From UBA3700 sp964478025 (GTDB lineage: Bacteria; Bacillota; Clostridia; Christensenellales; UBA3700): a DNA stretch of 64,000 bases. Made by a program: the position numbers and the translations under genes. The first letter of the stretch is position 1, and the number at the start of each line of letters is the position of its first letter. Positions 41,440 through 49,497 of this stretch are shown here, piece by piece. The stretch is taken from NCBI GenBank assembly GCA_964478025.1, contig CAYZGK010000002.1, forward strand, positions 62,001 through 126,000, read 5' to 3'. A model generated the notes under the pieces. That model was not told the origin of the DNA, did not search any database, and worked only from the letters and a program-made list of their open reading frames with translations.

Positions 41440-41621
41440 AGGTGTCAAAAATAAAGAAAACTTTTAGAACAATCCCCTGATGAAGGATGTGCAACCTCTC
41501 ATCAGGGATGTCTCCAAAGAGGAATTAGAAAACTTTTAGATGACTACAAGGGAGTTGTGCCCCAAGTAGAAGTCTCCAAATATAAATGAATTATAGGAAC
41601 GAGTGATGCCGTTCCTTTTTT
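41440..41621 (+). ncRNA. Candidate structured RNA with two repeated modules and a terminator
   Basis: The 425-bp gap at 41263-41687 has no gene but holds an ordered plus-strand sequence. Module 1 is GAAAACTTTTAGA (41456-41468), a hairpin (CCCTGATGA/TCATCAGGG, 9 bp, about 41475-41507), then GTCTCCAAA (41510-41518). Module 2 repeats GAAAACTTTTAGA (41528-41540), a different hairpin (CTAC..GGG/CCC..GTAG, about 41544-41568), then GTCTCCAAA (41572-41580). A strong terminator follows. A weak -10 (TAATAT, 41432-41437) sets the probable start near 41440; no good -35 is seen. It does not match 6S, SRP, tmRNA, RNase P or a riboswitch I know. The exposed UCUCC motifs could pair with ribosome binding sites, which would suit a trans-acting small RNA. 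Confidence 0.55.
41595..41621 (+). terminator. Terminator of the candidate RNA
   Basis: AGGAACG and CGTTCCT pair with an 8-base loop and run into a six-T tract on the plus strand only. No plus-strand gene precedes it, which is the main reason to infer a plus-strand RNA here. Confidence 0.85.
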
Positions 41622-41630
41622 CATGACAAA

Positions 41631-41668
41631 AAAAGAGACTCTCAAGTTTTTATCTTAAGAGCCTCTAA
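41631..41668 (-). terminator. Terminator after glyA
   Basis: On the minus strand AGAGGCTCTTAAG pairs with CTTGAGAGTCTCT (two mismatches) around ATAAAAA, followed by TTTTTTTG, 20 bases past the glyA stop. It closes the long topA-to-glyA transcript. Confidence 0.85.
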
Positions 41669-41687
41669 CTAATTTTTATTTAATAAA

Positions 41688-42944
41688 TTATCTTATAATA
41701 TCATTTTCATATAATGGATATTTTTCACAAAGTGCTACAACTTTCTTTGTACATCTTTCAACTGCTTCTTCTCCATTATCTATTAAGTCTGCAATACAAT
41801 CAGCAATAACAAGCATGTCATCTTCCTTCATACCTCTTGCAGTAACGGCTGGAGTTCCAATTCTAATACCACTTGTAACAAAAGGTTTTTGAGTATCAAA
41901 TGGTATAGCATTCTTATTAGCAGTAATATGAGCAGCATCAAGTAAAGCTTCAATTTCCTTACCTGTTTTACCTTTTTTAGTTAAATCAACAAGCATTAAA
42001 TGGTTATCAGTACCACCAGATACTAAATCTATTCCTCTTGCAAGTAATGCTTCAGATAAAACTTTTGCATTCTTTACAATTTGTTGTTGATAAGCTTTAA
42101 ATTCAGGTGTTAATGCTTCCTTTAAAGCAACAGCTTTGGCAGCAATAACATGCATTAATGGACCACCTTGTGTTCCTGGGAATATTGCTTTATTAATCTT
42201 TAAGTATAATTCTTCATCATTAGTTAAAATTAATCCACCTCTAGGTCCACGAAGTGTCTTATGAGTTGTTGTTGTAACAACATCAGCAACGCCTACTGGA
42301 CTTGGATGACAACCAGCAGCAACTAGTCCTGCAATATGTGCCATATCTACCATTAAATAAGCACCAACTTTATTTGCAATTTCTTTAAATCTCTTAAAAT
42401 CAATAATTCTTGGATAAGCAGAGGCGCCTGCTAAAATTAATTTTGGTTTACACTCAAGTGCAATTCTTTCAACTTCGTCATAATCGATCATACAAGTTTC
42501 CTTGCTAACTTCATATGGAACAATATTGAAATATTTTCCTGAAATGTTTACTGGACTTCCATGAGATAAGTGTCCACCATGTGCAAGAGACATAGATAAA
42601 ACTGTATCACCTGGTTGTAATAAAGCAAAAAATACTGCAAGATTTGCATTTGCCCCAGAGTGAGGTTGAACGTTAGCGTATTTTGCTCCAAATAATTCAC
42701 AAGCTCTATTTCTAGCTAGATCTTCAACAATATCAACATATTGACATCCACCATAATATCTTTTACCTGGATATCCTTCAGCATATTTGTTTGTTAAATG
42801 AGAACCCATTGCTGCCATAACTGCAGGTGAAACTATATTTTCACTAGCAATAAGTTCAATATTATGTTGTTGTCTTGCTAATTCTTTTTCAAAAGCATCA
42901 GCAATCTCTGGATCTGTTGCTTTAATTGTCTTAAAGTCTATCAT
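41688..42944 (-). CDS. glyA: Serine hydroxymethyltransferase
   Basis: 418 residues, PLP-dependent; interconverts serine and glycine and feeds one-carbon units to tetrahydrofolate. The PLP lysine is in VVTTTTHKTLRGPRGGLIL; ELIASENIVSPAV and YAEGYPGKRYYGGCQ are family signatures. It is the last gene of the long operon, 11 bases after the thioredoxin gene. No glycine riboswitch precedes it, since the upstream sequence is coding. Confidence 0.98.
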   Translation of the reverse strand: MIDFKTIKATDPEIADAFEKELARQQHNIELIASENIVSPAVMAAMGSHLTNKYAEGYPGKRYYGGCQYVDIVEDLARNRACELFGAKYANVQPHSGANANLAVFFALLQPGDTVLSMSLAHGGHLSHGSPVNISGKYFNIVPYEVSKETCMIDYDEVERIALECKPKLILAGASAYPRIIDFKRFKEIANKVGAYLMVDMAHIAGLVAAGCHPSPVGVADVVTTTTHKTLRGPRGGLILTNDEELYLKINKAIFPGTQGGPLMHVIAAKAVALKEALTPEFKAYQQQIVKNAKVLSEALLARGIDLVSGGTDNHLMLVDLTKKGKTGKEIEALLDAAHITANKNAIPFDTQKPFVTSGIRIGTPAVTARGMKEDDMLVIADCIADLIDNGEEAVERCTKKVVALCEKYPLYENDIIR

Positions 42945-42955
42945 GAAATTACCTC

Positions 42956-43261
42956 CTAAATGTTTTTATTTATAAATTCTTTTAATTCGGATAAGTCTAC
43001 ATAACCTATAGACTTATCAACCATTTTTCCATTTTTGAAAATTCCTAAATATGGTACAGCTTGAATATTGTAAGACATTGCTATATCTAATGCCTCATCA
43101 ATATTTAATTTACCACATTCAATTACACCTTCCTCATCAACCTTCTCTACATTTGGTGCTAACATTTTGCAAGGTCCACACCATGATGCATAGAAATCTA
43201 CAAGTACTAAATCTTTATTTATAAAGTCATTAAAGTTTTCAGAATTTAATATCTTTACCAT
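42956..43261 (-). CDS. trxA: Thioredoxin
   Basis: A 101-residue thioredoxin with the redox motif VDFYASWCGPCKMLAP and the cis-Pro segment IQAVPYLGIFKNGK. Start 43261 (MVKILNSENF) follows GAGG by 6 bases; a longer frame of four codons lies inside the aspS stop region. It is slightly shorter than E. coli TrxA and has Tyr-Leu after the cis-proline rather than Thr-Leu, which may alter substrate preference. Thioredoxin reductase is not in the window. Confidence 0.93.
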   Translation of the reverse strand: MVKILNSENFNDFINKDLVLVDFYASWCGPCKMLAPNVEKVDEEGVIECGKLNIDEALDIAMSYNIQAVPYLGIFKNGKMVDKSIGYVDLSELKEFINKNI

Positions 43262-43262
43262 A

Positions 43263-45047
43263 TTATTCCTCACATTTAATTTTTAAATCTTTTAATTGTT
43301 GTTGATCAACCTCTGATGGAGCATCACTCATTAAACATGAAGCGTTTTGAACTTTAGGGAATGCAATAACATCTTTAATGTTATCTATTTGGCCACAAAG
43401 CATTGTCATTCTATCTAGTCCAAATGCTAAACCACCATGAGGAGGTGCACCATACTTAAATGCATCAACGAAGAATCCAAATTTAACTTTGATTTGCTCT
43501 TCTGTTAATCCAATTAAACTAAATATCTTTTCTTGTAATTTTGGATTGTGAATTCTTACTGAACCACCACCTGCTTCTTGACCATTAATTACTATATCGT
43601 AAGCATTTGATCTAACGCTTAATGGATCTGTATCTAATAGTGGATAATCTTCAACCATTGGAGCTGTAAATGGATGGTGCATAGCAACTAATCTTTGTTC
43701 TTCTTCACTCCACTCGAACATTGGGAATTCTGTAACCCATAGGAAATCATATGTAGATTTATCATATAAGTTATATTTATTTGCAATCTCACAACGAAGT
43801 GCTCCTAAAGAGTTAAATGTTACACTTGCCTTATCTGACGCTACAAAGAATAATACATCCCCTACCTCAGCATTTAACTTTTGCATAATTGCATTCTTTT
43901 CATCCTCGCTTAAGAATTTAAAGAATGATGATGTAACTCCATCTTCCTTTACCATAGCCCAAGCAAGTCCTTTAGCGCCATATGTTTTAACAAACTCACC
44001 ATATGCGTCCATATCTTTTCTTGTCATTTTTGATGCTAAGCCTTTAGCATTAATAGCACGAACAGCACCGCCATTATTTACTGCATTTGCAAATACTCCA
44101 AATCCACAGTTTTTAACAATATCAGATAAGTTATTTAACTCTAAGCCATATCTTGTATCTGGCTTATCACTTCCCCATCTTTCCATTGCTTCTTTCCATG
44201 TAATTCTTCTAAATGGACCATCAAATTTACAACCACAGCATTCACTGAATACTTTCTTAACTAATCCCTCAGCAACACCCATAACATCTTCACAAGATTC
44301 TACATAACTCATTTCCATATCGATTTGAGTAAATTCTGGTTGTCTATTAGCTCTTAAATCTTCATCTCTAAAGCATCTTGCAATTTGATAATATCTATCC
44401 ATACCTGCAATCATTAATAATTGCTTATAAATTTGTGGTGATTGTGGTAATGCATAAAACTCTCCTGGATGAACACGGGATGGAACTAAATAATCTCTAG
44501 CGCCCTCTGGAGTTGATTTACCTAAGCATGGAGTTTCAATATCTAAGAATTCATTGTCTGCTAAATAATTTCTTACAATGTGAGTAATCTTATTTCTTAA
44601 AACTAATGCCTTTTGAAGCGATGGTCTTCTTAAATCAAGATATCTATATTTTAATCTTAGATTTTCATTAACATTAACATCATCTTTTATTTCAAAAGGT
44701 GTTGTTTCAGCTTCAGATAAAATCTTTAACTCTGTAGCTAAAATTTCAATTTCACCTGTTGGAAGTGTTTTATTAATGTTTGTTCCTCTAGATCTTACAG
44801 TACCTGTGATTGCAACTACATATTCTGTACGAAGTGTTGTAGCTTTATCAAAAACAGCCTTATCTACTTTGTCATCAAATGCAACTTGTACAAGTCCAGA
44901 GATATCTCTTACATCAATAAATACTAGACTTCCTAAATTTCTGTATTTAGCAACAAAGCCCATTACAGTAACGACTTTACCCTCGTCACTTCCTCTTAAT
45001 ACACCACATTTGTGTGTTCTTTTTGTACTACCTAAATTGTCTATCAT
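43263..45047 (-). CDS. aspS: Aspartyl-tRNA synthetase
   Basis: 594 residues, bacterial-type class II synthetase. The N-terminal OB-fold binds the anticodon; motif 2 is RCFRDEDLRANRQPEFTQ and motif 3 GLAFGLDRMTMLCG. The bacterial GAD insertion (about 300-420) is present, giving the long form. Whether it is discriminating or also charges tRNA-Asn cannot be settled by eye. It lies 9 bases downstream of hisS; no T-box is present. Confidence 0.97.
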   Translation of the reverse strand: MIDNLGSTKRTHKCGVLRGSDEGKVVTVMGFVAKYRNLGSLVFIDVRDISGLVQVAFDDKVDKAVFDKATTLRTEYVVAITGTVRSRGTNINKTLPTGEIEILATELKILSEAETTPFEIKDDVNVNENLRLKYRYLDLRRPSLQKALVLRNKITHIVRNYLADNEFLDIETPCLGKSTPEGARDYLVPSRVHPGEFYALPQSPQIYKQLLMIAGMDRYYQIARCFRDEDLRANRQPEFTQIDMEMSYVESCEDVMGVAEGLVKKVFSECCGCKFDGPFRRITWKEAMERWGSDKPDTRYGLELNNLSDIVKNCGFGVFANAVNNGGAVRAINAKGLASKMTRKDMDAYGEFVKTYGAKGLAWAMVKEDGVTSSFFKFLSEDEKNAIMQKLNAEVGDVLFFVASDKASVTFNSLGALRCEIANKYNLYDKSTYDFLWVTEFPMFEWSEEEQRLVAMHHPFTAPMVEDYPLLDTDPLSVRSNAYDIVINGQEAGGGSVRIHNPKLQEKIFSLIGLTEEQIKVKFGFFVDAFKYGAPPHGGLAFGLDRMTMLCGQIDNIKDVIAFPKVQNASCLMSDAPSEVDQQQLKDLKIKCEE

Positions 45048-45056
45048 ATTTTGCCT

Positions 45057-46304
45057 CTACTTAAAGTATTGTACTAATTTATCTAAATCAACTGATGTTT
45101 GTTCACCACTTGACATATTTTTAACATTAACTTTGTTATTTTGTATTTCATCATCACCTAAAACAATTAAGTTTTTAGCTGAGATTTTATCTGCATATTT
45201 CATTTGTGCTTTAAATGATCTATCCATTAAATCTATATCTGTACTAACGCCTGCGCTTCTTAAACTTTGCGCCAATTGCATTACTATATCTTTAGCATTA
45301 TCTCCCATTGGAATAATATATAAATCTGGCACTTCTTCCTCACCAACAGATAATCCTAAAGATTCTAGCGTTAATATTAGTCTTTCAAGTCCCATTCCAA
45401 AACCAACTGCTGGTGTTGGTTTTCCACCAACTTCTTCAACAAGGTTATTGTATCTTCCACCACCGCAAACTGTACCTTGAGCTCCAATGTTATTAGAAAC
45501 AAATTCAAAGACTGTTCTTGTATAATAATCTAATCCTCTAACAATGTGTGGATTAACTACATAATCTATCTTTAATTTATCTAATTCTTTAATAACATTT
45601 TCATGATGCGCTCTACACTCATCACATAAATAATCCAATACAATAGGAGCTTTTGCTGCAATTTCTTTGCAGTGTTCAACTTTGCAATCTAAAATTCTTA
45701 ATGGATTCTTTTCAAATCTTTCACGACATGTTTCGCAAAGTTCATCAAGCTTAGAGCCAAAGTATTCCTTTAATGCTACATTGTATCTTTTTCTACACTC
45801 TGGGCATCCAATACTATTTATATTTAAAGTTAAGTTTTTAATACCTAATTTATCAAAAATGGATTTAGCAACCATCATTACTTCAACATCTGCCATATAT
45901 GAATATGAACCATAATATTCAATACCAAATTGATGGTGTTCACGAAGTCTACCAGCTTGTGGTTTTTCATATCTAAATACTGGTGTAATATAGAACATCT
46001 TTGTTGGTTGTGGATTATTGTATAGTGCATTTTCAATAAAAGAACGAGCAACACCTGCTGTTCCTTCTGGCTTTAGAGTAATGCTTCTTTCTCCTTTATC
46101 TAAGAAAGTATACATTTCCTTATTTACTATATCTGTTGTATCACCAACACCTCTTAAGAAAAGTTCTGTATGTTCAAAAACTGGAGTTCTAATTTCTTTA
46201 ATGTTAAAACTCTTTGCAACATCTTTAACAACTTTTTCTACATAGTGCCACTTATATGATTCTTGTGGTAATACGTCTTTTGTACCCTTAGGTATATTTA
46301 TCAT
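45057..46304 (-). CDS. hisS: Histidyl-tRNA synthetase
   Basis: 415 residues. Class II motifs: GTKDVLPQE at the start, motif 2 FRYEKPQAGRLREHHQFG, histidine A-loop RGLDYYTRTVFEF, and GGGRYNNLVEEVGG. Four paired cysteines in CPECRKRY and CKVEHCKE form a small zinc-like insertion found in many clostridial HisRS. The pair hisS-aspS is common in Bacillota. Confidence 0.97.
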   Translation of the reverse strand: MINIPKGTKDVLPQESYKWHYVEKVVKDVAKSFNIKEIRTPVFEHTELFLRGVGDTTDIVNKEMYTFLDKGERSITLKPEGTAGVARSFIENALYNNPQPTKMFYITPVFRYEKPQAGRLREHHQFGIEYYGSYSYMADVEVMMVAKSIFDKLGIKNLTLNINSIGCPECRKRYNVALKEYFGSKLDELCETCRERFEKNPLRILDCKVEHCKEIAAKAPIVLDYLCDECRAHHENVIKELDKLKIDYVVNPHIVRGLDYYTRTVFEFVSNNIGAQGTVCGGGRYNNLVEEVGGKPTPAVGFGMGLERLILTLESLGLSVGEEEVPDLYIIPMGDNAKDIVMQLAQSLRSAGVSTDIDLMDRSFKAQMKYADKISAKNLIVLGDDEIQNNKVNVKNMSSGEQTSVDLDKLVQYFK

Positions 46305-46314
46305 CTTACGCCTC

Positions 46315-47640
46315 TTATAAAATAAACTTATTTAAATTCAATGATCTAATTGATGAACCCATATGGTCTTCAACATACTTTTTATCTACAACTAAATCAT
46401 GCTCTTCATTATAGTCTGCAGCTTCAAAAGATACATCCTCTAAAAGTTTTTCCATAATTGTAGATAATCTTCTAGCACCAATATCTTCATTTGTTTCATT
46501 TTGAGCAGCAGCAATTTCTGCAATATATTCAATAGCATCATTTGTAAACTTTAACTTAATGTTATCTACTTTTAATAATTCTGTATATTGCATTAAAATA
46601 GCGTTATCTGGCTTTGTTAAAATTTCAACGAAGTCTTCTTTTGTTAAGCTATTTAAATCTACTCTAATTGGGAATCTTCCTTGAAGTTCTGGAATTAAAT
46701 CAGAAACTGAAGATACATGGAAAGCACCCGCTGCAATAAATAATATGTAATCTGTCTTAACATTTCCATGTTTTGTATTTACGGTAGATCCTTCAACTAT
46801 TGGTAAAATATCTCTTTGAACACCTTCTCTTGATACATCTTGACCTGATGTGTTGCCTTTTGATGCAATCTTATCTATTTCATCAATAAAGATAATTCCA
46901 TCGTTTTCTGCTCTTCTTATTGCCTCTGCATCAATATCTTCTTTATCTACAAGTGATTCAACAGCTTCATCTACTAAAATCTTATATGCGTTAGCAACAG
47001 ATATACTTCTCTTCTTTAATGGTGCTTTTCCCCCCATCATTTGCTTTGTTATATCTGCGATAGAGAATTGAATACTTCCGCCTTGTCCCATAATCATAGG
47101 ATTCTTTTGAGTCTCAGGAAGTGCAATATCTATAACTAAATCGTCAATTTTACCTTCTCTTAATTCTTGTAAAACATAAGCTCTAATTTGGCTTTCAGAT
47201 AAATCTGAGAAAGAGTCTTTTCTCTTTTCTATAATTGCTGGAATAATTTTAGCTTCAGCCATTTCCTTAGCTCTTTGTTCAACACTTTTAGATTGTTCTT
47301 CTTTAACTAATCTATATGAAGCCTCAACTAATTCTCTTACCATAGATTCAACGTCACGACCAACGTAACCTACTTCAGTAAATTTTGTAGCCTCAACCTT
47401 TACAAATGGAGCCTTTACAAGTTTTGCAAGTCTTCTTGCAATTTCTGTCTTACCAACTCCAGTAGGTCCCTTCATAATAATATTCTTTGGTGTAATTTCA
47501 TCTTGAAGTTCCTTTGGAAGTCTAGATCTTCTATATCTATTTCTTAAAGCAACAGCAACTGCTCTTTTTGCTTCATCTTGACCGATTATAAATCTATTTA
47601 ATTCGCTAACTATTTGTTTTGGGGTTAATTCGTCTACCAT
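46315..47640 (-). CDS. hslU: HslU, ATPase of the HslUV protease
   Basis: 441 residues. It unfolds substrates and feeds them to HslV. Walker A is GPTGVGKTEIARR, Walker B IIFIDEIDKIAS, and the C-terminal tail RSLNLNKFIL is the end that docks into HslV. LTPKQIVSELNRFIIGQDEAKRAVAVAL is the usual N-terminus. It starts one base after hslV. The start codon lies 10 bases... its own stop is 10 bases before hisS, in the same transcript. Confidence 0.97.
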   Translation of the reverse strand: MVDELTPKQIVSELNRFIIGQDEAKRAVAVALRNRYRRSRLPKELQDEITPKNIIMKGPTGVGKTEIARRLAKLVKAPFVKVEATKFTEVGYVGRDVESMVRELVEASYRLVKEEQSKSVEQRAKEMAEAKIIPAIIEKRKDSFSDLSESQIRAYVLQELREGKIDDLVIDIALPETQKNPMIMGQGGSIQFSIADITKQMMGGKAPLKKRSISVANAYKILVDEAVESLVDKEDIDAEAIRRAENDGIIFIDEIDKIASKGNTSGQDVSREGVQRDILPIVEGSTVNTKHGNVKTDYILFIAAGAFHVSSVSDLIPELQGRFPIRVDLNSLTKEDFVEILTKPDNAILMQYTELLKVDNIKLKFTNDAIEYIAEIAAAQNETNEDIGARRLSTIMEKLLEDVSFEAADYNEEHDLVVDKKYVEDHMGSSIRSLNLNKFIL

Positions 47641-47641
47641 T

Positions 47642-48181
47642 TTATACCTCCTCTACAATAATGTGATCGTTTGTAAATACACATAATTCACTAGCTATCT
47701 TTAATGACTTATAAGCAATATCTTTAGCTGGAAGGTCTGTTTCATTTACTAAAGCTCTTGCAGCAGCTAGTGCATAATTACCACCAGAACCAATTGCACA
47801 AACTCCACCATCTGGCTCAATAACTTCGCCAGATCCTGAAACAATAAGTAATGTCTCATTATCTGCAACAATCATCATGGCATCTAATTTTCTTGGTAAT
47901 TTATCATCTCTCCAAAGTTCAGCAAGTTCTACTGCACTTCTCATTAAATTACCACTATATTTTTGTAACATTTTTTCTAATTTTTCGCTAAGGGCCATAG
48001 CATCAGCAACAGAACCAGCAAATCCCATAACAACCTTATCATTAAAGATTCTTCTTACTTTTCTTGCTGTTCCTTTTAAAATAACGCTTTGTCCCATAGT
48101 AATTTGACCATCACCTGCAATTGCGGTTTGGCCATTTTTTCTAACAGCACAAATTGTTGTTCCTCTTAATTCTATTTCCAT
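47642..48181 (-). CDS. hslV: HslV, proteolytic subunit of HslUV
   Basis: 179 residues, proteasome-beta-like Ntn hydrolase. The active N-terminal threonine is exposed by removing a short leader: MEIELRG before TTICAVRKNGQTAIAGDGQ. GTARKVRRIFNDKVVMGFAG and AIGSGGNYALAAARALV are further marks. It pairs with hslU directly downstream. Position after topA and trmFO resembles the codY-hslVU-trmFO neighbourhood of Bacillota, but codY is absent. Confidence 0.97.
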   Translation of the reverse strand: MEIELRGTTICAVRKNGQTAIAGDGQITMGQSVILKGTARKVRRIFNDKVVMGFAGSVADAMALSEKLEKMLQKYSGNLMRSAVELAELWRDDKLPRKLDAMMIVADNETLLIVSGSGEVIEPDGGVCAIGSGGNYALAAARALVNETDLPAKDIAYKSLKIASELCVFTNDHIIVEEV

Positions 48182-48189
48182 TTTTCACC

Positions 48190-49497
48190 TCATAATTTCA
48201 CTGTAGCTAAATATTTATCTATAGCTTCAAGTGAGCGCATTGTATATTGCAATTTTCTTTCTTTTTTATCCCTTTTTGGGTTTTCAAGTATTGGTAAAAT
48301 TCCAAAGTTAGCATTCATTGGCTCATAATCTACATTCTCTTGTGATATATGTCTTTGAAGCGTTCCAATTATACTTTCTTTTGGCATTACCAAGTAATCT
48401 TTTTCTTTTAACATTAAATCCATATTTATTGCGGCAATCATACCACTCATAATAGATTCAACATATCCTTCAACTCCAGTTATTTGTCCTGCAAAGAATA
48501 TATTCTTATTAGACTTTAACTGAAAAGCTTCATTTAATACTTTAGGTGCATTTATATAAGTATTTCTATGCATTACGCCATATCTTTCAAACTCAACATT
48601 TTCAAGACCTGGAATCATTCTAAATACTCTTTGTTGCTCTCCAAACTTTAAGTTTGTTTGGAAACCAACTATATTATATGCATCCCCTTCTATATTTTCC
48701 TTTCTTAATTGAACTACAGCATAAAATCTTTCATCGCTTCCAGGTCTTCTTATACCCTTTGGACGAAGTGGTCCAAAACGCATTGTGTCTTCACCCCTTG
48801 ATGCCATAATTTCTATTGGCATACAATTTTCAAAAACATTAACCTCAAAGTCATGAAGTTCAGCTCTTTCTGCATGAATTAGTTCATTATAGAAGTTTAA
48901 GTATTCTTCTTTATTCATTGGACAGTTTATATAATCGTCTCCGCCTTTATCATATCTTGCAGCAAAGAATGCTTTATTAAAGTCAATTCCCTCTTTAGAT
49001 ACAATAGGAGCTACTGCATCATAAAATTGTAAATACTCATCAGTTCCTAAAACTCTAGATATTTCTTTAGATAAAGCATCTGATGTTAGTGGTCCTGAAG
49101 CAATTATTGTCGGAATAGATTCATCAATTTTAACAAACTCTTCACGAATTATATTTAAGTTTTCAAACTTAGTTAATTCATCATAAACATACTTGCTAAA
49201 TAATTCTCTATCAACAGCAAGTGCTCCACCTGCTGGAACCTGAGCTTTATAAGCACAAGCAAGTAGCAAGCTGCCCAATTTTTCCATCTCTAGTTTTAAA
49301 AGTCCATGTCCTGTATCTTTATTCACACTCTTTAGAGAGTTTGAACATACAAGTTCTGCTAAATTATTTGTTTTATGACAAGGAGTATTTTTAACTCCTC
49401 TCATTTCATAAAGGTCAACTAAATAACCTCTTTTTAGTAATTGATATGCAGCTTCACACCCTGCAAGGCCACCACCTATTACTCTTATTCTATTCAT
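48190..49497 (-). CDS. trmFO: Folate-dependent tRNA (uracil-54) methyltransferase TrmFO
   Basis: 435 residues; a flavoprotein that makes T54 in tRNA with methylenetetrahydrofolate. The FAD site is RVIGGGLAGCEAAYQLLKRG; GPLRPKGIRRPGSDERFYAVVQLR and GQITGVEGYVESIMSG are family text. It overlaps the topA stop by 8 bases, the usual topA-trmFO arrangement of Bacillota. GlyA in the same transcript supplies the methylene-folate it needs. Confidence 0.97.
   Translation of the reverse strand: MNRIRVIGGGLAGCEAAYQLLKRGYLVDLYEMRGVKNTPCHKTNNLAELVCSNSLKSVNKDTGHGLLKLEMEKLGSLLLACAYKAQVPAGGALAVDRELFSKYVYDELTKFENLNIIREEFVKIDESIPTIIASGPLTSDALSKEISRVLGTDEYLQFYDAVAPIVSKEGIDFNKAFFAARYDKGGDDYINCPMNKEEYLNFYNELIHAERAELHDFEVNVFENCMPIEIMASRGEDTMRFGPLRPKGIRRPGSDERFYAVVQLRKENIEGDAYNIVGFQTNLKFGEQQRVFRMIPGLENVEFERYGVMHRNTYINAPKVLNEAFQLKSNKNIFFAGQITGVEGYVESIMSGMIAAINMDLMLKEKDYLVMPKESIIGTLQRHISQENVDYEPMNANFGILPILENPKRDKKERKLQYTMRSLEAIDKYLATVKL

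Noticed and set aside
41263..41442. deo operon promoter TTGACA (41443-41448) with TTTTAT
   Set aside because: The -35 is perfect on the minus strand but the -10 is poor, and the start would be over 150 bases from the gene. Left unassigned.
41440..41621. 6S RNA
   Set aside because: 6S needs long pairing between its two ends with a central bubble. Here the ends do not pair, and the structure is two separate hairpins in series.
44776..45480. 234-residue open frame antisense to aspS and hisS
   Set aside because: It lies wholly opposite two clear synthetase genes, has no ribosome site, and its composition mirrors the sense codons.
45047..46320. T-box or other leader controlling hisS and aspS
   Set aside because: The genes upstream end 9-10 bases before each start, so there is no room for a leader, and no T-box sequence is present.
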